Assembly: GCF_030697375.1 (NCBI RefSeq)
Contig: NZ_JAUYQD010000005.1
Coordinates: 245,650-309,649 of the forward strand
Length of the DNA stretch: 64,000 bases
DNA from: Rhodoferax sp.
GTDB lineage: Bacteria > Pseudomonadota > Gammaproteobacteria > Burkholderiales > Burkholderiaceae_C
Direction: 5' to 3'
The DNA's letters: not shown here
How positions within the stretch are numbered: position 1 is the first letter of the stretch
Content: more model-generated notes on this DNA
Told to the model about the DNA's origin: nothing
Database searches by the model: none
Seen by the model: the letters and a program-made list of their open reading frames with translations, nothing else

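Larger units (their letters stand above)
61850..64000 (+). repeat. About 220-residue beta-helix superrepeat running off the window
   Basis: A marker segment 'GIGAG/GNGAG...NxLxxxVxxL...FLTEASAI...NVNQV' recurs near 61855, 62500, 63155 and 63835, giving units of about 645-680 bases. Alternate units are closest to each other, so a pair (445 residues) behaves as the larger repeat. Confidence 0.8.

Noticed and set aside
24642..64000. The repeats as a CRISPR array or DNA-level satellite
   Set aside because: Apart from one recent duplication the repeats are visible only at protein level, are hundreds of bases long and keep codon phase.

Overview
The window reads as GC-rich chromosomal DNA of a Gram-negative bacterium, most likely a betaproteobacterium of the Burkholderiales (Comamonadaceae-like). 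The reasons are a TonB-dependent outer-membrane receptor, Fur-type operators, AmpG-like and M48 genes, and a 71-base intergenic repeat of a kind I associate with Comamonadaceae. The taxon is an inference. I recognised no rRNA, tRNA, CRISPR array or insertion sequence.

Bases 1-18.4 kb hold a complete catecholate siderophore locus in two minus-strand operons plus a plus-strand AraC-type regulator. The transport operon (5620 down to 30) encodes a TonB-dependent receptor, a periplasmic binding protein, a FecCD-type permease, an ATPase and a DUF2218 protein. The biosynthetic operon (18189 down to 6734) encodes an MFS exporter, isochorismate synthase (EntC), DHB-AMP ligase (EntE), isochorismatase/aryl carrier protein (EntB), an IroE-like esterase, a one-module NRPS (C-A-T-TE, EntF layout), EntA and a phosphopantetheinyl transferase. 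Several neighbouring genes overlap by one or four bases (ATGA or TGATG). Each operon has a Fur-like palindrome upstream, followed by the same 59-base element (5710-5768 and 18335-18393; about 43 of 59 bases identical, no gaps). This element is a good candidate binding site for the AraC-type regulator. The NRPS adenylation pocket, aligned by eye, does not look like EntF's serine pocket; its acidic Glu suggests a basic amino acid.

Bases 18.4-24.4 kb are ordinary chromosomal genes: a membrane-anchored TPR-like protein, an ACT-domain protein, an AmpG-like permease, an M48 metallopeptidase and a thiamine-diphosphate-dependent decarboxylase-like enzyme. Two copies of the 71-base repeat lie here.

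Bases 24,642-64,000 are one uninterrupted plus-strand reading frame that runs off the window: at least 13,119 codons. It starts with a LEPR-XLL motif. It is a mosaic of long repeat arrays: a 160-230-residue family with EF-hand-like loops, a roughly 100-residue beta-repeat block, a Leu/Pro/Phe/Asp-rich array, a short RTX-like glycine/aspartate stretch, two blocks of an unfamiliar 'LS-QK-VA-LGY' module, a Tyr/Trp-rich block, an 80-130-residue beta-sandwich-like array, and several filamentous-haemagglutinin-like beta-helix regions. I saw no cysteine in it. It is most likely a giant secreted or surface protein. Its C-terminus and secretion partners are outside the window.
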